Below the pieces are notes generated by a model. It saw only the letters and a list, made by a program, of their open reading frames with translations. It was not told the DNA's origin and ran no database searches. 64,000 nt of DNA from Paracoccaceae bacterium (lineage in GTDB: Bacteria; Pseudomonadota; Alphaproteobacteria; Rhodobacterales; Rhodobacteraceae), in contig JANSYP010000002.1 in NCBI GenBank assembly GCA_024742405.1, positions 1 through 64,000 on the forward strand. Reading direction: 5' to 3'. The first letter of the stretch is position 1. Each line of letters opens with the position of its first letter. Position numbers and translations under genes: made by a program. Below, in pieces: positions 18,256 to 28,073 of the stretch.

Positions 18256-19857
18256 TCAGATCATCTCCTGCGCCTTGGCGGCGCGGGCCTGCTTGTCGAG
18301 CTTCTTCTGGTGCGCCTCACGGAACTTCGGCTGGAGGTTCGGGTCGCCCTCCCAGACGCCGGCGGTGTCGCCATGGCCCACGCCCTCGAAGAATTCGCGC
18401 ATGGTCTCCATCCGCTCGGCATTGCCCATCGCGGCCGTGACAACCTCGGCGAGGCTGCCGGCGCCCGCGGGGCCCATAAGCGGGCGGGCGGAGATCAAGT
18501 TGGTGTAGTAGAGTCCCGGAATTGCCAGCTCTTTGGCCTTCTGGACGACCGGCGTTGTACCGATGGCGAGATCCGGGCGGACCGCTTCCATCGCGGCGCA
18601 ATCGTCTTCGAGGCTCGCGCGGTACTGTACCTTCACGCCCTTGGCCTCCAGCCACGCCGCATCCGGCGCAGACCAAGGTGTTTTGGGACAGGCCGTGCCG
18701 ACGTAAGGCACGTTCGCGCCGCTCTCGATCAGCAGCCGGGCGACCAGAAGCTCGGAGCCCTCATAACCCGAGAGTGTGATCGTGCCGTCGATCCGGGCGC
18801 CGGAAAGCGCCCCCTTGATCGCGGGAAGGAAGGCGTTCTGTGCTGCGGCAACCTGTGCGGCGGGAACACCCGTTGCCTCGCCGATGGCAGCAAGCCAGGC
18901 GGCGGTGCCGTCATGGCCCACGGGCGCGGAGCCGACGATCGGCCGGCCTGCGGCCTCGAACTCACGCACGGCGGCGGTGTAGAACGGATGGATCGCGGCG
19001 CAGACGCTGCTGTCGAGCGCGGCGTAGAGCTCGCGCCACTCGCGGCAGGGCACGACGGGTCCGGCGGCCAGTCCCATGGGCGCCAGCATCGCACCGATCA
19101 TCATCGGATCGGCGGGAAACATCTCGCCCAGCATCGCCACGGTGGGACGGTCGGATTTGCCCGACGCGGGGGCCTGGACCGGACCGGCCTCGATCTCGGC
19201 GCGGGCATAGTTGAGCATCGCGCCGGCCAGGATGTCCTTGGCCTCGGCATGGGTCGGCACGCCAAAGCCCGGCACGTCGATACCGACGATGCGCACGCCA
19301 TTGATCTCATTGGGCAGCAGCCGCAGCGGCACGCCGGAGGCGGTGGGCACGCAGAGGTTGGTCACCACGATCGCGTCATAGCGTTCGGGATCGGCCATCT
19401 CGTGGACCGCGTCGCGGATATCCTCAAAGAGCTTGCCGGTGACGAGGCTCTCGGAATTGAAGGGCACGTAACCGACCGAGCGGCGGGCGCCGTAGAAATG
19501 CGACACGAAGGTCAGCCCGTAAACGCAGCAGGCCGAGCCCGAGAGCATCGTGGCCACCCGGCGCATCCGCAGCCCGACGCGCAACGACCCGAAGGCGGGA
19601 CACATGCTTTGCGGTTTGTCATGGGGTCCCTGCGGGTAGTCGGCCGCGTATTGATCGAGGATCTCGGACATGCCGGACGCCCGCGCCTGGGCCTCCATCT
19701 GCTCGGAGGGCGCATGGCAGCCGACGCCGTCGGGCGTCACCGTACCTTCCGGCGGCGGTGACCCGGCCGGGTCTCGCGCCGCGCCCATATCGACTTCGGT
19801 CAGATCGGCCTCGTCATAGCGGGTTTCCCCGATCTGGCGGGTGAGATCGTCGGTCAT
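18256..19857 (-). CDS. bchY: Chlorophyllide a reductase subunit Y
   Basis: BchY is the second subunit of the BchYZ heterotetramer carrying the [4Fe-4S] NB cluster. Conserved stretches include [37 protein letters not shown] and [16 protein letters not shown], with the cluster cysteines. At 533 residues it is somewhat longer than the roughly 500 of relatives, due to an N-terminal extension (residues 1-45) rich in Asp, Glu and Pro. Its ATG overlaps the stop of the 46-aa CxxC gene. Confidence 0.95.
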   Translation of the reverse strand: MTDDLTRQIGETRYDEADLTEVDMGAARDPAGSPPPEGTVTPDGVGCHAPSEQMEAQARASGMSEILDQYAADYPQGPHDKPQSMCPAFGSLRVGLRMRRVATMLSGSACCVYGLTFVSHFYGARRSVGYVPFNSESLVTGKLFEDIRDAVHEMADPERYDAIVVTNLCVPTASGVPLRLLPNEINGVRIVGIDVPGFGVPTHAEAKDILAGAMLNYARAEIEAGPVQAPASGKSDRPTVAMLGEMFPADPMMIGAMLAPMGLAAGPVVPCREWRELYAALDSSVCAAIHPFYTAAVREFEAAGRPIVGSAPVGHDGTAAWLAAIGEATGVPAAQVAAAQNAFLPAIKGALSGARIDGTITLSGYEGSELLVARLLIESGANVPYVGTACPKTPWSAPDAAWLEAKGVKVQYRASLEDDCAAMEAVRPDLAIGTTPVVQKAKELAIPGLYYTNLISARPLMGPAGAGSLAEVVTAAMGNAERMETMREFFEGVGHGDTAGVWEGDPNLQPKFREAHQKKLDKQARAAKAQEMI

Positions 19858-19994
19858 GCCGCGCTCTCCTCCACGCCGCCGTCACCGCCGATCCGGCGGA
19901 TGTCGCGCAGCAGGCGCATGATCTGGTCGGGCCGGGCGTTGGCCACAACGGTGCGCACGGTTTCGGGGCGGGCGTATTTGCACTGCTCACACAT
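19854..19994 (-). CDS. Unknown 46-aa CxxC protein between bchX and bchY
   Basis: ATG at 19994 lies inside the last codons of bchX (8-base overlap) and the TGA overlaps the bchY start (ATGA). The product begins [20 protein letters not shown], continues through DQIMRLLRDIRRIGG and ends with acidic residues. It has a CxxC at the extreme N-terminus, a possible metal or redox motif, followed by a basic helix. Tight coupling on both sides argues for real translation. I do not recognise the family; it might instead be an ancestral part of bchY. Confidence 0.6.
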   Translation of the reverse strand: MCEQCKYARPETVRTVVANARPDQIMRLLRDIRRIGGDGGVEESAA

Positions 19995-20994
19995 CGTCAT
20001 AGACCACTTCGAGGCTGACTTTGGGTTTGGCGTTCTTGCCGCGCATGTCGGCATCGGTGGCGGGTTCCAGCACAAAGCCCGCACCGGTGGTTTCGGCGCT
20101 GAAGAGATCGAGCAGACCGTCCTGGCTGAGCGGTTCGGGATGGCCCGGAGGTGCCATGCCGACCGCTTCCGCCAGCCCGGCGAACATCTCGCCCCACTGG
20201 GATTTCGAGGTGCCCACGATCTGGTAGTTTGCCGATTTCTTGCGCAGATCATCGTCGGCAGGGATGGAGGCCAGAACCGGGATGTTGACCGCTTCGGCAA
20301 AGGCCGCAGCCTCGCCGGTGCCGTCATCCTTGTTGATCACCAGGCCCGCGACGCCGACATTGCCGCCCATCTTGCGGAAATACTGAACCGCAGAGCAGAC
20401 ATTGTTGGCCACATAGAGCGACTGCAGATCGTTGGAGCCGACCAGGATCACCTTTTGCGCCATGTCGCGCGCGATCGGCAGGCCGAAGCCGCCGCAGACC
20501 ACGTCGCCCAGAAAGTCGAGCAGGACATAGTCGAAATCCCAGTCGTGGAACCCGAGCTTTTCCAGGAGTTCGAAGCCGTGGATGATCCCGCGCCCGCCGC
20601 AGCCGCGGCCGACCTCGGGCCCGCCAAGCTCCATCGCGAAGACGCCCCCGCGCTTGAAGCAGACATCGCCGATCTTGACCTCTTCTCCGGCGAGTTTCTT
20701 CTTGGTCGAGGTCTCGATGATCGTCGGGCAGGCCTTGCCGCCGAAAAGCAGGCTGGTCGTGTCCGATTTCGGGTCACACCCGATCAGCAGCACGCGCTTG
20801 CCCTGCTCGGCCATCATGTGGCTGAGATTGGCCAGCGTGAAGCTTTTGCCGATACCGCCCTTGCCGTAGATCGCGATGATCTGGGTGTGCTTGGTCGGCT
20901 CCCCCTGGGGGACCTCCAGCGTGGGTTCCTGCGCGGCCTCGTCTTTCAGACGGGCGTCGAAATCCTTCAGGTTCGGGACCTCATCAAGGCTCAT
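19987..20994 (-). CDS. bchX: Chlorophyllide a reductase iron protein subunit X
   Basis: BchX is the NifH-like ATP-dependent reductase that donates electrons to BchYZ. It has the P-loop YGKGGIGKS, the switch regions GCDPKSDTT and [14 protein letters not shown], and two conserved Cys (VGRGCGGRG and DVVCGG) that bridge a [4Fe-4S] cluster in the dimer. The start at 20994 ([16 protein letters not shown]) has GGAG nine bases upstream and overlaps the bchC stop by four bases. At 335 residues the length is typical. Confidence 0.97.
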   Translation of the reverse strand: MSLDEVPNLKDFDARLKDEAAQEPTLEVPQGEPTKHTQIIAIYGKGGIGKSFTLANLSHMMAEQGKRVLLIGCDPKSDTTSLLFGGKACPTIIETSTKKKLAGEEVKIGDVCFKRGGVFAMELGGPEVGRGCGGRGIIHGFELLEKLGFHDWDFDYVLLDFLGDVVCGGFGLPIARDMAQKVILVGSNDLQSLYVANNVCSAVQYFRKMGGNVGVAGLVINKDDGTGEAAAFAEAVNIPVLASIPADDDLRKKSANYQIVGTSKSQWGEMFAGLAEAVGMAPPGHPEPLSQDGLLDLFSAETTGAGFVLEPATDADMRGKNAKPKVSLEVVYDDV

Positions 20995-21956
20995 GCCGTG
21001 GCGCTCCAATCAATGATCATTTTCAGGCAGGCCGGATCGTCGAAGGCGGTCTGGTAAGCCTTCGGCGCGTCGGTCGCTGCGCTGGTGTGGGTGATGAGTC
21101 CCTCGAGCGAGAGCGCGCCGCTTTCCACCAGCTGGCGGGTGGCGTGCAGGTCCTCGCGGGCCCACTCCGCGGCAATGCGCAGGCGAGCTTCTTTCATGAA
21201 TGCGGGCGGAAAGGCGAATTGCAGCGGTTGGGTGTAGAACCCCGCCAGCACGATCTCGCCGCCTCGCGCGATGCGGGTGATGAGCTGATCGAGCAGCCCG
21301 GCATTGCCCGAGGCATCATAGATGGCCGTATAGTCGCGGCGCGGATCGGAATCGGGGGTCAGCACCTCGTAACCCTCAGCCCCGCCCTGGCGGATCGGAT
21401 CGATCTCCCACACGGTCGGCGCGGCGCCGCCCGCGGCGATGGTCAGCCGCGCGAGCAGCCGTCCGAGCACGCCGTGGCCTACGATCAGATCGGGCAGCGC
21501 ACGGTCGAGCCCGGCCAGCGCGTGGCGGGCCGTCGCGGCGAGCGCGAGCAGAGAACCCTCGGCCTTTAGCCCGGCATCGATCCGGGTGACCCGGTCGGCA
21601 TCGGTGACCAGGCGGCGCGCCGCCCCGCCAAAGAGCCCCTTGACCTCGCCATAGCAATTCGCGCCGGGCACAAAGACCCGCTCGCCGGGGCTGAAGCCGG
21701 TCGCGGGACCGGCCTCCACCACCTCGCCCGCGGCCTCATAGCCAGGGATCAGCGGATAGCCCATGCCCGGAAAGGGCGGCATCTGGCCGGACCAGAACAG
21801 TTTTTCAGTACCCGTCGAGATCCCGGAATGGCTGATTTCGACCACGAGATCCTTGGGGCCCGGCGCAGCGATCGCAACCGTATCAAGGCAAAGATCGCGG
21901 GCGCCGCGGAGGATTACGGCCTGGCTTTCTAACCCTGAGGTCATCGAGGCGGGCAT
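20991..21956 (-). CDS. bchC: Bacteriochlorophyllide dehydrogenase BchC
   Basis: BchC oxidises the 3-hydroxyethyl group of the ring A side chain to the 3-acetyl group of bacteriochlorophyllide a. It is an MDR-superfamily enzyme of 321 residues with [29 protein letters not shown] and [13 protein letters not shown] (nucleotide-binding). The start at 21956 has GGGAGAG upstream; MTSGLES at 21944 is possible. A promoter with three PpsR boxes lies just upstream, so the bchCXYZ-puf transcript can start here. Confidence 0.94.
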   Translation of the reverse strand: MPASMTSGLESQAVILRGARDLCLDTVAIAAPGPKDLVVEISHSGISTGTEKLFWSGQMPPFPGMGYPLIPGYEAAGEVVEAGPATGFSPGERVFVPGANCYGEVKGLFGGAARRLVTDADRVTRIDAGLKAEGSLLALAATARHALAGLDRALPDLIVGHGVLGRLLARLTIAAGGAAPTVWEIDPIRQGGAEGYEVLTPDSDPRRDYTAIYDASGNAGLLDQLITRIARGGEIVLAGFYTQPLQFAFPPAFMKEARLRIAAEWAREDLHATRQLVESGALSLEGLITHTSAATDAPKAYQTAFDDPACLKMIIDWSATA

Positions 21957-22031
21957 GGCGCGTACTCTCCCTGTTTTGTCGGAAGTCCCGCCGGGTCAGG
22001 AGGGACTCACCTGCATCATTTCGTGCGTTAG

Positions 22032-22100
22032 TGTAATTCTAACCTGACACTTTCTGCTGTCAAACTTTTTAGACAGTAATTTTGTCAGGCCACTGTGACA
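22032..22100 (-). promoter_or_regulatory. bchC promoter with three tandem PpsR/CrtJ boxes
   Basis: Three perfect TGT-N12-ACA sites occur at 22032-22049, 22058-22075 and 22083-22100, separated by 8 and 7 bases. On the minus strand TTGACA (22063-22058) and TAGAAT (22041-22036), 16 bases apart, form a sigma-70 promoter. The first two boxes cover the -10 and -35 elements. In Rhodobacter, oxidised PpsR/CrtJ binds paired boxes with this spacing at bchC to repress it under oxygen. Confidence 0.88.
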
Positions 22101-22101
22101 G

Positions 22102-23262
22102 TCACGGCGCAATGGCCGTGACGACCGATGTCAGGAAGCGGCGGCGCGTGCGCGGCGTGCGGATCCGGACAAAGCCTGCGCGCGCGCAGGCGGCGGCGAT
22201 CTCGGCCGGGCTGCGCGCCCGCCCGGTGCGCATCGCCATGCAATAAAAGGCAAAATAGACATCGCCTGCCCGGTGCGGTCGGTCGCCGCCGGCCATGGGC
22301 TCGGTGACGATCAGCCGGCCACCCGGGGGCAATGCCGCGCGCGCGACCGCCAAAAGCGCGTCGACCGTGTCGTCGGCATGATCATAGAGCACGCGCACCA
22401 GACTGATCGCATCGGCCCCGTCGGGCAGTGGATCGTCGCGAAAACTGCCGGGATGCAGCAAAACCCGGTCCGCCATCCCAGCTTCGGCCAGGCGCGTCTC
22501 CGCCCCCGGCAGCACTGCGGGCAAGTCGAAGAGCGTCGCGGTGAGGTCGGGATGGCGCTGCAGGACCGCGGTCAGGAACGCGCCGGTGCCCCCACCGACA
22601 TCCAGCAGATGACGGATGCCGCGGAAGGACACTGTGGCGAGCGTTTCCTCCGCCACGAGCGCCTGACTGTCGGCCATCAGCTGGCTGTAAACGGCGGCCC
22701 GCGCCGGGTCTTCCGCCGCGCCGGCGCCGAAGACATAGGGCCAGACCTGGGCGAGTTCCGTCTCTGCCTCGCCGCGCAGCAGGGCAACGGGATCGGCCAT
22801 ATCGCGGTAGAACGCACCGTGGTGCCGGATCATCGGCACGACGCCCGGTACGCTCAGCAGCGCCGCGCCGCGCGGGGCCAGATCGTAGCTTTCCCCATTC
22901 CGTGCCCGGGTCAGCAGCCCGAGCGCGGTGCCGGCCTGCAGAAGCGCGCCCATCCGCTGGGCCGGAACATCCGATTGCAGTGCCAGCACGTCCAAGGCCT
23001 GCGGGCCGTCGCGCAGGGCCTCCAGCACGTCGAGTTCTACCAGCGCCAGCAGCACCTGGGCATTCACGAACCCGGCCAGCAGGTCCATCATCGCCTCCCC
23101 CTCGGACCGTGCAATGCCGCGCAATCCGGGAATGCGTGCTGCCAGGCTCTGGAACCGCGGCGAGCCCGCACAGCGTAGCGCCAGCCGCGCGATAGGGCCT
23201 CGCTCCCGCGGGACGGGCAGCGCCAGTGCGGATTCCAAAGGCTCCACGGCCAGATCCTTCAT
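22102..23262 (-). CDS. crtF: Hydroxyneurosporene O-methyltransferase
   Basis: CrtF methylates the tertiary hydroxyl of 1-hydroxycarotenoids using S-adenosylmethionine to give methoxy groups of the spheroidene pathway. The C-terminal domain carries motif [22 protein letters not shown] and [11 protein letters not shown]. The N-terminal helical dimerisation domain ([19 protein letters not shown]) is typical of class I plant-type O-methyltransferases. Start 23262 follows a G-rich site; 23298 adds 12 residues. The gene precedes bchC on the same strand, so read-through into the bch operon is likely. Confidence 0.92.
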   Translation of the reverse strand: MKDLAVEPLESALALPVPRERGPIARLALRCAGSPRFQSLAARIPGLRGIARSEGEAMMDLLAGFVNAQVLLALVELDVLEALRDGPQALDVLALQSDVPAQRMGALLQAGTALGLLTRARNGESYDLAPRGAALLSVPGVVPMIRHHGAFYRDMADPVALLRGEAETELAQVWPYVFGAGAAEDPARAAVYSQLMADSQALVAEETLATVSFRGIRHLLDVGGGTGAFLTAVLQRHPDLTATLFDLPAVLPGAETRLAEAGMADRVLLHPGSFRDDPLPDGADAISLVRVLYDHADDTVDALLAVARAALPPGGRLIVTEPMAGGDRPHRAGDVYFAFYCMAMRTGRARSPAEIAAACARAGFVRIRTPRTRRRFLTSVVTAIAP

Positions 23263-23536
23263 CTCTGCCCCCCGCCAAAGCGGATCAAGGATTGGCACCG
23301 CCGACCCGGACAGCGGCGTGTCCCTGACGCGCGACCCAGACCCGGAATCGAAGACGCACCGTGCAGGACAGTTCTGCCCCCCAAGCGACCATCAGCATAG
23401 GCTTTCCCACGCAGGCCAAAGGCGGGCGTCCGGAACATGGGCGCGCCGCGCACTGCACCGCAGGGCAGCGCGGCGCGCGGCCCAACGCCGTGCGGCGGCG
23501 CCATGCCGCAAACGGGGGCGGGAGCGCCCCCTGCCA

Positions 23537-24445
23537 TTACTGGTCTGCCCGCACCACCGGCGTGACCGGGGTCAGCCGCTCGGCCTGCTTGCGCACCATC
23601 CGCGCCAGCGCCGCCTCGCCGGGGCAGGACGGAATCGACGAAATCGCTCCGCCGAGAATATCCTTGAGTCGCGCGATCGCGCCCTCGACCCCGAATTCCG
23701 CCACCGCGTTCGGGCGGTTGTGAATCGCGTCCTGCCCCGCCGGCTTGCCGAGAGTCTCGGCATCCATGAGCGCATCGCGCAGATCGTCGGCGACCTGGAA
23801 TGCCTCGCCGATGCGCGCGCCGAGCTCTTCCCAGGGCTCCGGATCCTGGCCCGCCGCCTGGGCGCCCATCTGGGTCGCGGCAATGAAGAGCGCGCCTGTC
23901 TTGGCACGGTGATAGGCGGACAGATCGACGCTCGCCTCGCTCTCCCAGCCCTGCCCTGCGCAGATCCCGAAGGGCATGCCCGACCGGCGGGTGAGGATCG
24001 AGATCAGGCCTGCCGCACGCAGCGGATCCACCGCGGCCTGCCGGGCCAGAATGTCGAAGGCCAGAATGATCAGGCTGTCGCCGGTCAGAACCGCGAGCGG
24101 TTCCGAATAGGCCTTGTGCACCGAGGGTTTGCCGCGGCGCGTATCGGCATCGTCGAAACAGGGCAGATCGTCATGCACCAGGCTCGCACAATGCATCAGC
24201 TCCAGCGCCGCGGCGGCCGCATCGGCCATCTCCGGACGGTCGTCGCCGCAAGCCATCGCCACCGACAGCAGGATCGTCGGACGGATTCGCGCGCCTCCCG
24301 GCGTGACCGCATAGTCGAGCGCGCTGGCAAGCTTGCCAGGCACCGCAACAGGGTCGCCGCGCCCCTGCCCGCGCGCGATGGCGGCGCCCATGGCGTTTTC
24401 GATACGGCTCGGCAGCATCAGGGTCTCGGGGAGAGTATCGGGCAT
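23537..24445 (-). CDS. crtE: Geranylgeranyl diphosphate synthase
   Basis: CrtE makes C20 geranylgeranyl diphosphate, the precursor for carotenoids and for the bacteriochlorophyll tail. The first Asp-rich motif is DDLPCFDD and the second region is VADDLRD; GGARIRP and GDSLI are also typical. The 302 residues match the family. It is divergent from crtD with a shared, PpsR-boxed control region. About 275 bases without a supported gene separate it from crtF. Confidence 0.93.
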   Translation of the reverse strand: MPDTLPETLMLPSRIENAMGAAIARGQGRGDPVAVPGKLASALDYAVTPGGARIRPTILLSVAMACGDDRPEMADAAAAALELMHCASLVHDDLPCFDDADTRRGKPSVHKAYSEPLAVLTGDSLIILAFDILARQAAVDPLRAAGLISILTRRSGMPFGICAGQGWESEASVDLSAYHRAKTGALFIAATQMGAQAAGQDPEPWEELGARIGEAFQVADDLRDALMDAETLGKPAGQDAIHNRPNAVAEFGVEGAIARLKDILGGAISSIPSCPGEAALARMVRKQAERLTPVTPVVRADQ

Positions 24446-24488
24446 CGGACGAACTCCTGCAGCGTGGATCGGCGTCGGGCGCGCAGGC

Positions 24489-24531
24489 CGTCAACTTATC
24501 CAGACATAGTATTTGTAAATCAAACTGGACA
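24489..24531. promoter_or_regulatory. Tandem PpsR/CrtJ boxes between crtE and crtD
   Basis: A perfect TGT-N12-ACA box lies at 24514-24531. A near-perfect one (CGT-N12-ACA) lies at 24489-24506, 7 bases away, the spacing used for cooperative PpsR binding. The position between the divergent starts would let one repressor complex control both crtEF and crtDC. Confidence 0.78.
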
Positions 24532-24578
24532 GTCTAAGGTCAGGTGTCAACGATTCAGATCAGGAGACGCGTCAGGTC

Positions 24579-26225
24579 GTGACCGCCCCGGGCCCTGCAC
24601 CTCCAGCACGCAAAGCTGCACCGTCCGGTGACAAGACGGCCGCGGGCGGGCCTGTGGACGGGCCTGTGATCGTCATCGGGGCCGGGGTCGGCGGGCTGGC
24701 CTGTGCGGTGCGGCTCGCCGCCGGCGGCGCCCGGGTCACGGTGCTGGAGGCCCACGGCGCAGTGGGCGGCAAGATGCGCACGCTGCCCTCGCCGGCGGGG
24801 CCCGTGGATGCCGGTCCGACCGTGATGACGATGAAGGCGGTGTTCGAGGAGCTGTTCGCCGCCGCCGGCACCCGTCTGGCCGATCATGTGACCCTGGTGC
24901 CTGAGAATGTACTCGCGCGGCACTGGTGGCCCGACGGCTCCCGGCTCGATCTCGATGCCGACCCGGCGGTCAGCGCCGCGGCGGTGCGGGCTTTTGCGGG
25001 CCCGAAGGCCGAGGCACAGTTCCGCCGGTTCTCCGCCCATGCAGCCAAGCTTTTCAACGCGTTCGACGCGCCGATGATGCAGGCGCCCAGCCCTGCGGTG
25101 CCGGCCCTGGCGCGCGCCGCGCTTTTGCAACCCGCCAGCCTGCCCGCGCTGCTGCCGGGCCGCACGCTCGCCGGCGCGTTGAGGGCGGCGTTCGACGACC
25201 CGCGCCTGCGGCAGCTTTTCGGGCGCTACGCCACCTATGTCGGGGGCAGCCCGCTCGAGAGCCCCGCCCTGCTGGCCCTGATCTGGCAGGCCGAAGCCGC
25301 GGGCGTCTGGCGGGTCGAGGGCGGGATGCATCGGCTGGCGAGCGCGCTGGCTGACCTGATCCGGGGGCGTGGCGGCGAGATCCGGCTGAACGCACCGGTG
25401 GCCGGGATCGATCTGCGGGACGGGGCCGTGCGCGGCGTGACCCTGTCCGACGGCACGGCAATCGCGGCGGAGCGCGTGGTCTATGCCGGCGATCCGCGGG
25501 CGCTGGCACAGGGCAGACTGGGGCCCGCTCTCACCGGGCTGCTGCCGAAAAAGGCGACGGAGCCACGCAGCCTGTCCGCCCATGTGCTGGCCTTCGCCGC
25601 CGAGCCGAAAGGTCCGCGCGCGGCGGAGCTGGTGCATCACAATCTGATCTTCGGGCGCGATCCCGCATCGGAGTTTCGCGATCTGGCGGCAGGGCGCCCC
25701 CCGGCCGATCCGACATTATACATATGCGCCCAGGACCGCGGCGGCGGGGCGGCCCCTGCCCCGGGTGCGCTGGAGCGCTTCGAGATCATCATGAACGGGC
25801 CGCCCACGGACCGCAGTGCAACCGACCCCGATGAGGAGGGCGACGCATGTCTGAGACGGATATTGGCAGTGCTGGAGGCCGCTGGTTTGACCTTCGATCC
25901 GGCACCGTCGCGCGCGACACTGACGACACCGGCGGGGTTCGACCGCCTCTTCCCCGGATCGGCCGGCTCCCTTTATGGGCGAAGCCCGCATGGGATGATG
26001 GCGGCTCTGGCCCGCCCGCGGGCGACGACGGCGGTGAGGGGTCTTTTCCTGGCGGGCGGCGGGTGCCATCCGGGGGCGGGGATCCCGATGGCGGCGCTCT
26101 CCGGAAAGCACGCGGCCGAGGCGATCGCGATGGGCCGAACTTCGACCTCGCCGTCCCGCCCGATGGCTATGCGTGGTGGTATGTCGACGGGATCAGCGAG
26201 GACGGCAGCCGCGCCGTCTCGGTGA
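24579..26225 (+). CDS. crtD: Hydroxyneurosporene/methoxyneurosporene desaturase
   Basis: CrtD introduces the 3,4 double bond in 1-hydroxy or 1-methoxy carotenoids. The FAD-binding GAGVGGLACAVRLAAGG lies after a Pro/Ala-rich leader of about 28 residues, and the C-terminal phytoene-desaturase signature FLAGGGCHPGAGIPMAALSG is clear. The annotated start is GTG at 24579, 12 bases after AGGAG; a later start is possible because the leader is not conserved. The last ~50 residues overlap crtC in another frame and have atypical Ser/Thr/Met-rich composition. Confidence 0.9.
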   Translation: MTAPGPAPPARKAAPSGDKTAAGGPVDGPVIVIGAGVGGLACAVRLAAGGARVTVLEAHGAVGGKMRTLPSPAGPVDAGPTVMTMKAVFEELFAAAGTRLADHVTLVPENVLARHWWPDGSRLDLDADPAVSAAAVRAFAGPKAEAQFRRFSAHAAKLFNAFDAPMMQAPSPAVPALARAALLQPASLPALLPGRTLAGALRAAFDDPRLRQLFGRYATYVGGSPLESPALLALIWQAEAAGVWRVEGGMHRLASALADLIRGRGGEIRLNAPVAGIDLRDGAVRGVTLSDGTAIAAERVVYAGDPRALAQGRLGPALTGLLPKKATEPRSLSAHVLAFAAEPKGPRAAELVHHNLIFGRDPASEFRDLAAGRPPADPTLYICAQDRGGGAAPAPGALERFEIIMNGPPTDRSATDPDEEGDACLRRILAVLEAAGLTFDPAPSRATLTTPAGFDRLFPGSAGSLYGRSPHGMMAALARPRATTAVRGLFLAGGGCHPGAGIPMAALSGKHAAEAIAMGRTSTSPSRPMAMRGGMSTGSARTAAAPSR

Positions 26226-27067
26226 TCGGGTTCATCGGCTCGGTCTTTTCGCCCTGGTACCGCTGGTCGGGGCGGAGGAACCCGGCCAACCATTGCTGCA
26301 TCAATGTCGCCACCTACGGGCCCGGCGGTCGGTTCACGATGACGGACCGCGGCGAGGAGGCGCTGCGGCTGTCGCCCGACAGGTTCGAGGTGGGCCCGTC
26401 GCAAATGCACTGGACCGGTCGCGAACTGGTGATCGATGTCGACGAGATCTCCGGCCCGCCCATGATCAGTCGCGTGCGCGGGCGGATCACCGTGACGCCC
26501 ACGGGTCTGTCGGATGTCGAGCTGCCCCTGACCGCGGATGGCGCGCATATCTGGCGGCCCTTCGCGCCCACGTCAGACATCACGGTCGAACTGGAGGCGA
26601 AGGGCTGGCAATGGTCCGGCCACGGCTATTTCGACGCCAATTTCGGCACCCGCGCACTGGAAACCGATTTCCGCTTCTGGACCTGGGGCCGTTATCCCAC
26701 CGCGGACGGGTCGATCTGTTTCTACGACGCGGTGCGCCGGGACGGGTCGGAGCTGGCCACCAGCGTCCGCTTCGACGCCGACGGGGCCGCGCGCGCAGTC
26801 AGACCGCCGCCGAAAACCGCGCTGAAACGCTCCCTCTGGCAGGTGCGCCGTGAAACCCGGGCCGATGCCGGCACCACCGCGCGGCAGGTCAAACCGATGC
26901 TGGACGCGCCGTTTTATTCCCGCTCGGCGGTGGAGATCCAGTTCGCCGGGCAGCGCACGGTCGGCGTGCATGAAGCGCTGGACCTCGACCGGTTCCGCTC
27001 GCCACTCCTGAAGCCCATGCTCGCAGTCCGTGTGCCCCGCCGTCGGCGCTGGAGCTTTGCCGACTAG
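26063..27067 (+). CDS. crtC: Hydroxyneurosporene synthase (carotenoid 1,2-hydratase)
   Basis: CrtC adds water across the 1,2 double bond of neurosporene and related carotenoids. The recognisable protein begins FDLAVPPDGYAWWYVDGISE and continues FIGSVFSPWYRWSGRR, NHCCINVATYG and GHGYFDANFGTRALE, all typical. There is no ATG near the conserved start; GTG at 26063 is the nearest usable codon in frame, about 25 residues before it, giving 334 residues and a 163-base overlap with crtD. An ATG at 25847 would overlap far more of crtD. Start assignment is uncertain; the product call is firm. Confidence 0.88.
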   Translation: MPSGGGDPDGGALRKARGRGDRDGPNFDLAVPPDGYAWWYVDGISEDGSRAVSVIGFIGSVFSPWYRWSGRRNPANHCCINVATYGPGGRFTMTDRGEEALRLSPDRFEVGPSQMHWTGRELVIDVDEISGPPMISRVRGRITVTPTGLSDVELPLTADGAHIWRPFAPTSDITVELEAKGWQWSGHGYFDANFGTRALETDFRFWTWGRYPTADGSICFYDAVRRDGSELATSVRFDADGAARAVRPPPKTALKRSLWQVRRETRADAGTTARQVKPMLDAPFYSRSAVEIQFAGQRTVGVHEALDLDRFRSPLLKPMLAVRVPRRRRWSFAD

Positions 27068-27245
27068 GGGCGCTCCCGCCCGGCTCTCGGCTCCTGGCGG
27101 AGCCTCACCCCGTTGGGCCGGGCGCCGGGGCGCCGGTCCGGCACCCCAGCGCTCCGCTCAATCCGCAGGCAACCGCTCGCGGCATCGCCCGTTTTGCCGG
27201 TGCCCCCCCTTGCCCCTCTCGGCCCGGCATGGTCAGGCTCCCGCA

Positions 27246-28073
27246 ATGACACGCTCGATCCTGATCACCGGCTGCAGCTCCGGCATCGGCTATGATGCCG
27301 CGCACGCGCTCCGCGCCCGCGGCTGGCGCGTGCTGGCGACCTGCCGCAATCCCGGCGACTGTGCGCGGCTGGAGGGCGAAGGGCTGGAGAGCTTTCCGCT
27401 CGACTATGCCGATCCGCAATCGGTGCGCGACGCGGTGGCCGAGACGCTTGAACGCACCGGCGGCACGCTCGATGCGCTTTTCAACAACGGGGCGTGGGCC
27501 CTGCCCGGAGCGGTCGAGGATGTTCCGCGCGAGGGGCTGCGGGCGATTTTCGAGGCCAATCTCTTTGGCTGGCACGACCTGACGGCGCAGATCATCCCGG
27601 TCATGCGCGAGCAGGGGCACGGGCGGATCATCCAGAACTCGTCCGTGGTGGGGTTCGTCGCGCTCAAGTGGCGCGGCGCCTACGTGGCCACGAAATTCGC
27701 GCTCGAAGGGCTGACGGACACGCTGCGCGTCGAGATGAGGGACACCCCGATCCATATCGTGCTGATCCAGCCCGGCCCGATTACCAGCCGCATGCGCGCG
27801 AATTCCATCGCGCATTTCGAGCGCTGGATCGACTGGGAGGCCTCGGCCCGGGTGGAGCAGTATCGCGACAGTCTGCTCAACCGGCTCTATGGAGAGCGCG
27901 CGGCGGACCGGTTCGAGCTGCCGGCCTCGGCGGTCAGCCGGGTGCTGATCCGGGCGCTCGAGGCCGAACGTCCGCGCGCGCGCTACCGGGTGACGACGCC
28001 GACCAAGCTCATGGCCGGGGCGCGGCGTGTGTTGCCCACCCGCTGGCTCGACCGCGTGCTGGCGCTGTCATGA
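27246..28073 (+). CDS. Short-chain dehydrogenase/reductase
   Basis: This is a classical SDR of 275 residues with the cofactor motif TGCSSGIG, NNGAWALPGAV, the catalytic NSSVVGF serine and YVATK (YxxxK). The Arg in CRNPGD after the second strand suggests a preference for NADP(H). The substrate is unknown. It follows crtC by about 180 bases in the same direction, in the place where crtB/crtI or tspO would lie in Rhodobacter. Its stop overlaps the next gene (ATGA). Confidence 0.88.
   Translation: MTRSILITGCSSGIGYDAAHALRARGWRVLATCRNPGDCARLEGEGLESFPLDYADPQSVRDAVAETLERTGGTLDALFNNGAWALPGAVEDVPREGLRAIFEANLFGWHDLTAQIIPVMREQGHGRIIQNSSVVGFVALKWRGAYVATKFALEGLTDTLRVEMRDTPIHIVLIQPGPITSRMRANSIAHFERWIDWEASARVEQYRDSLLNRLYGERAADRFELPASAVSRVLIRALEAERPRARYRVTTPTKLMAGARRVLPTRWLDRVLALS

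Noticed and set aside
23263-23536. Possible gene between crtF and crtE on the minus strand
   Set aside because: The frame is Gly/Ala/Arg-rich without ribosome site or resemblance; GC-driven.
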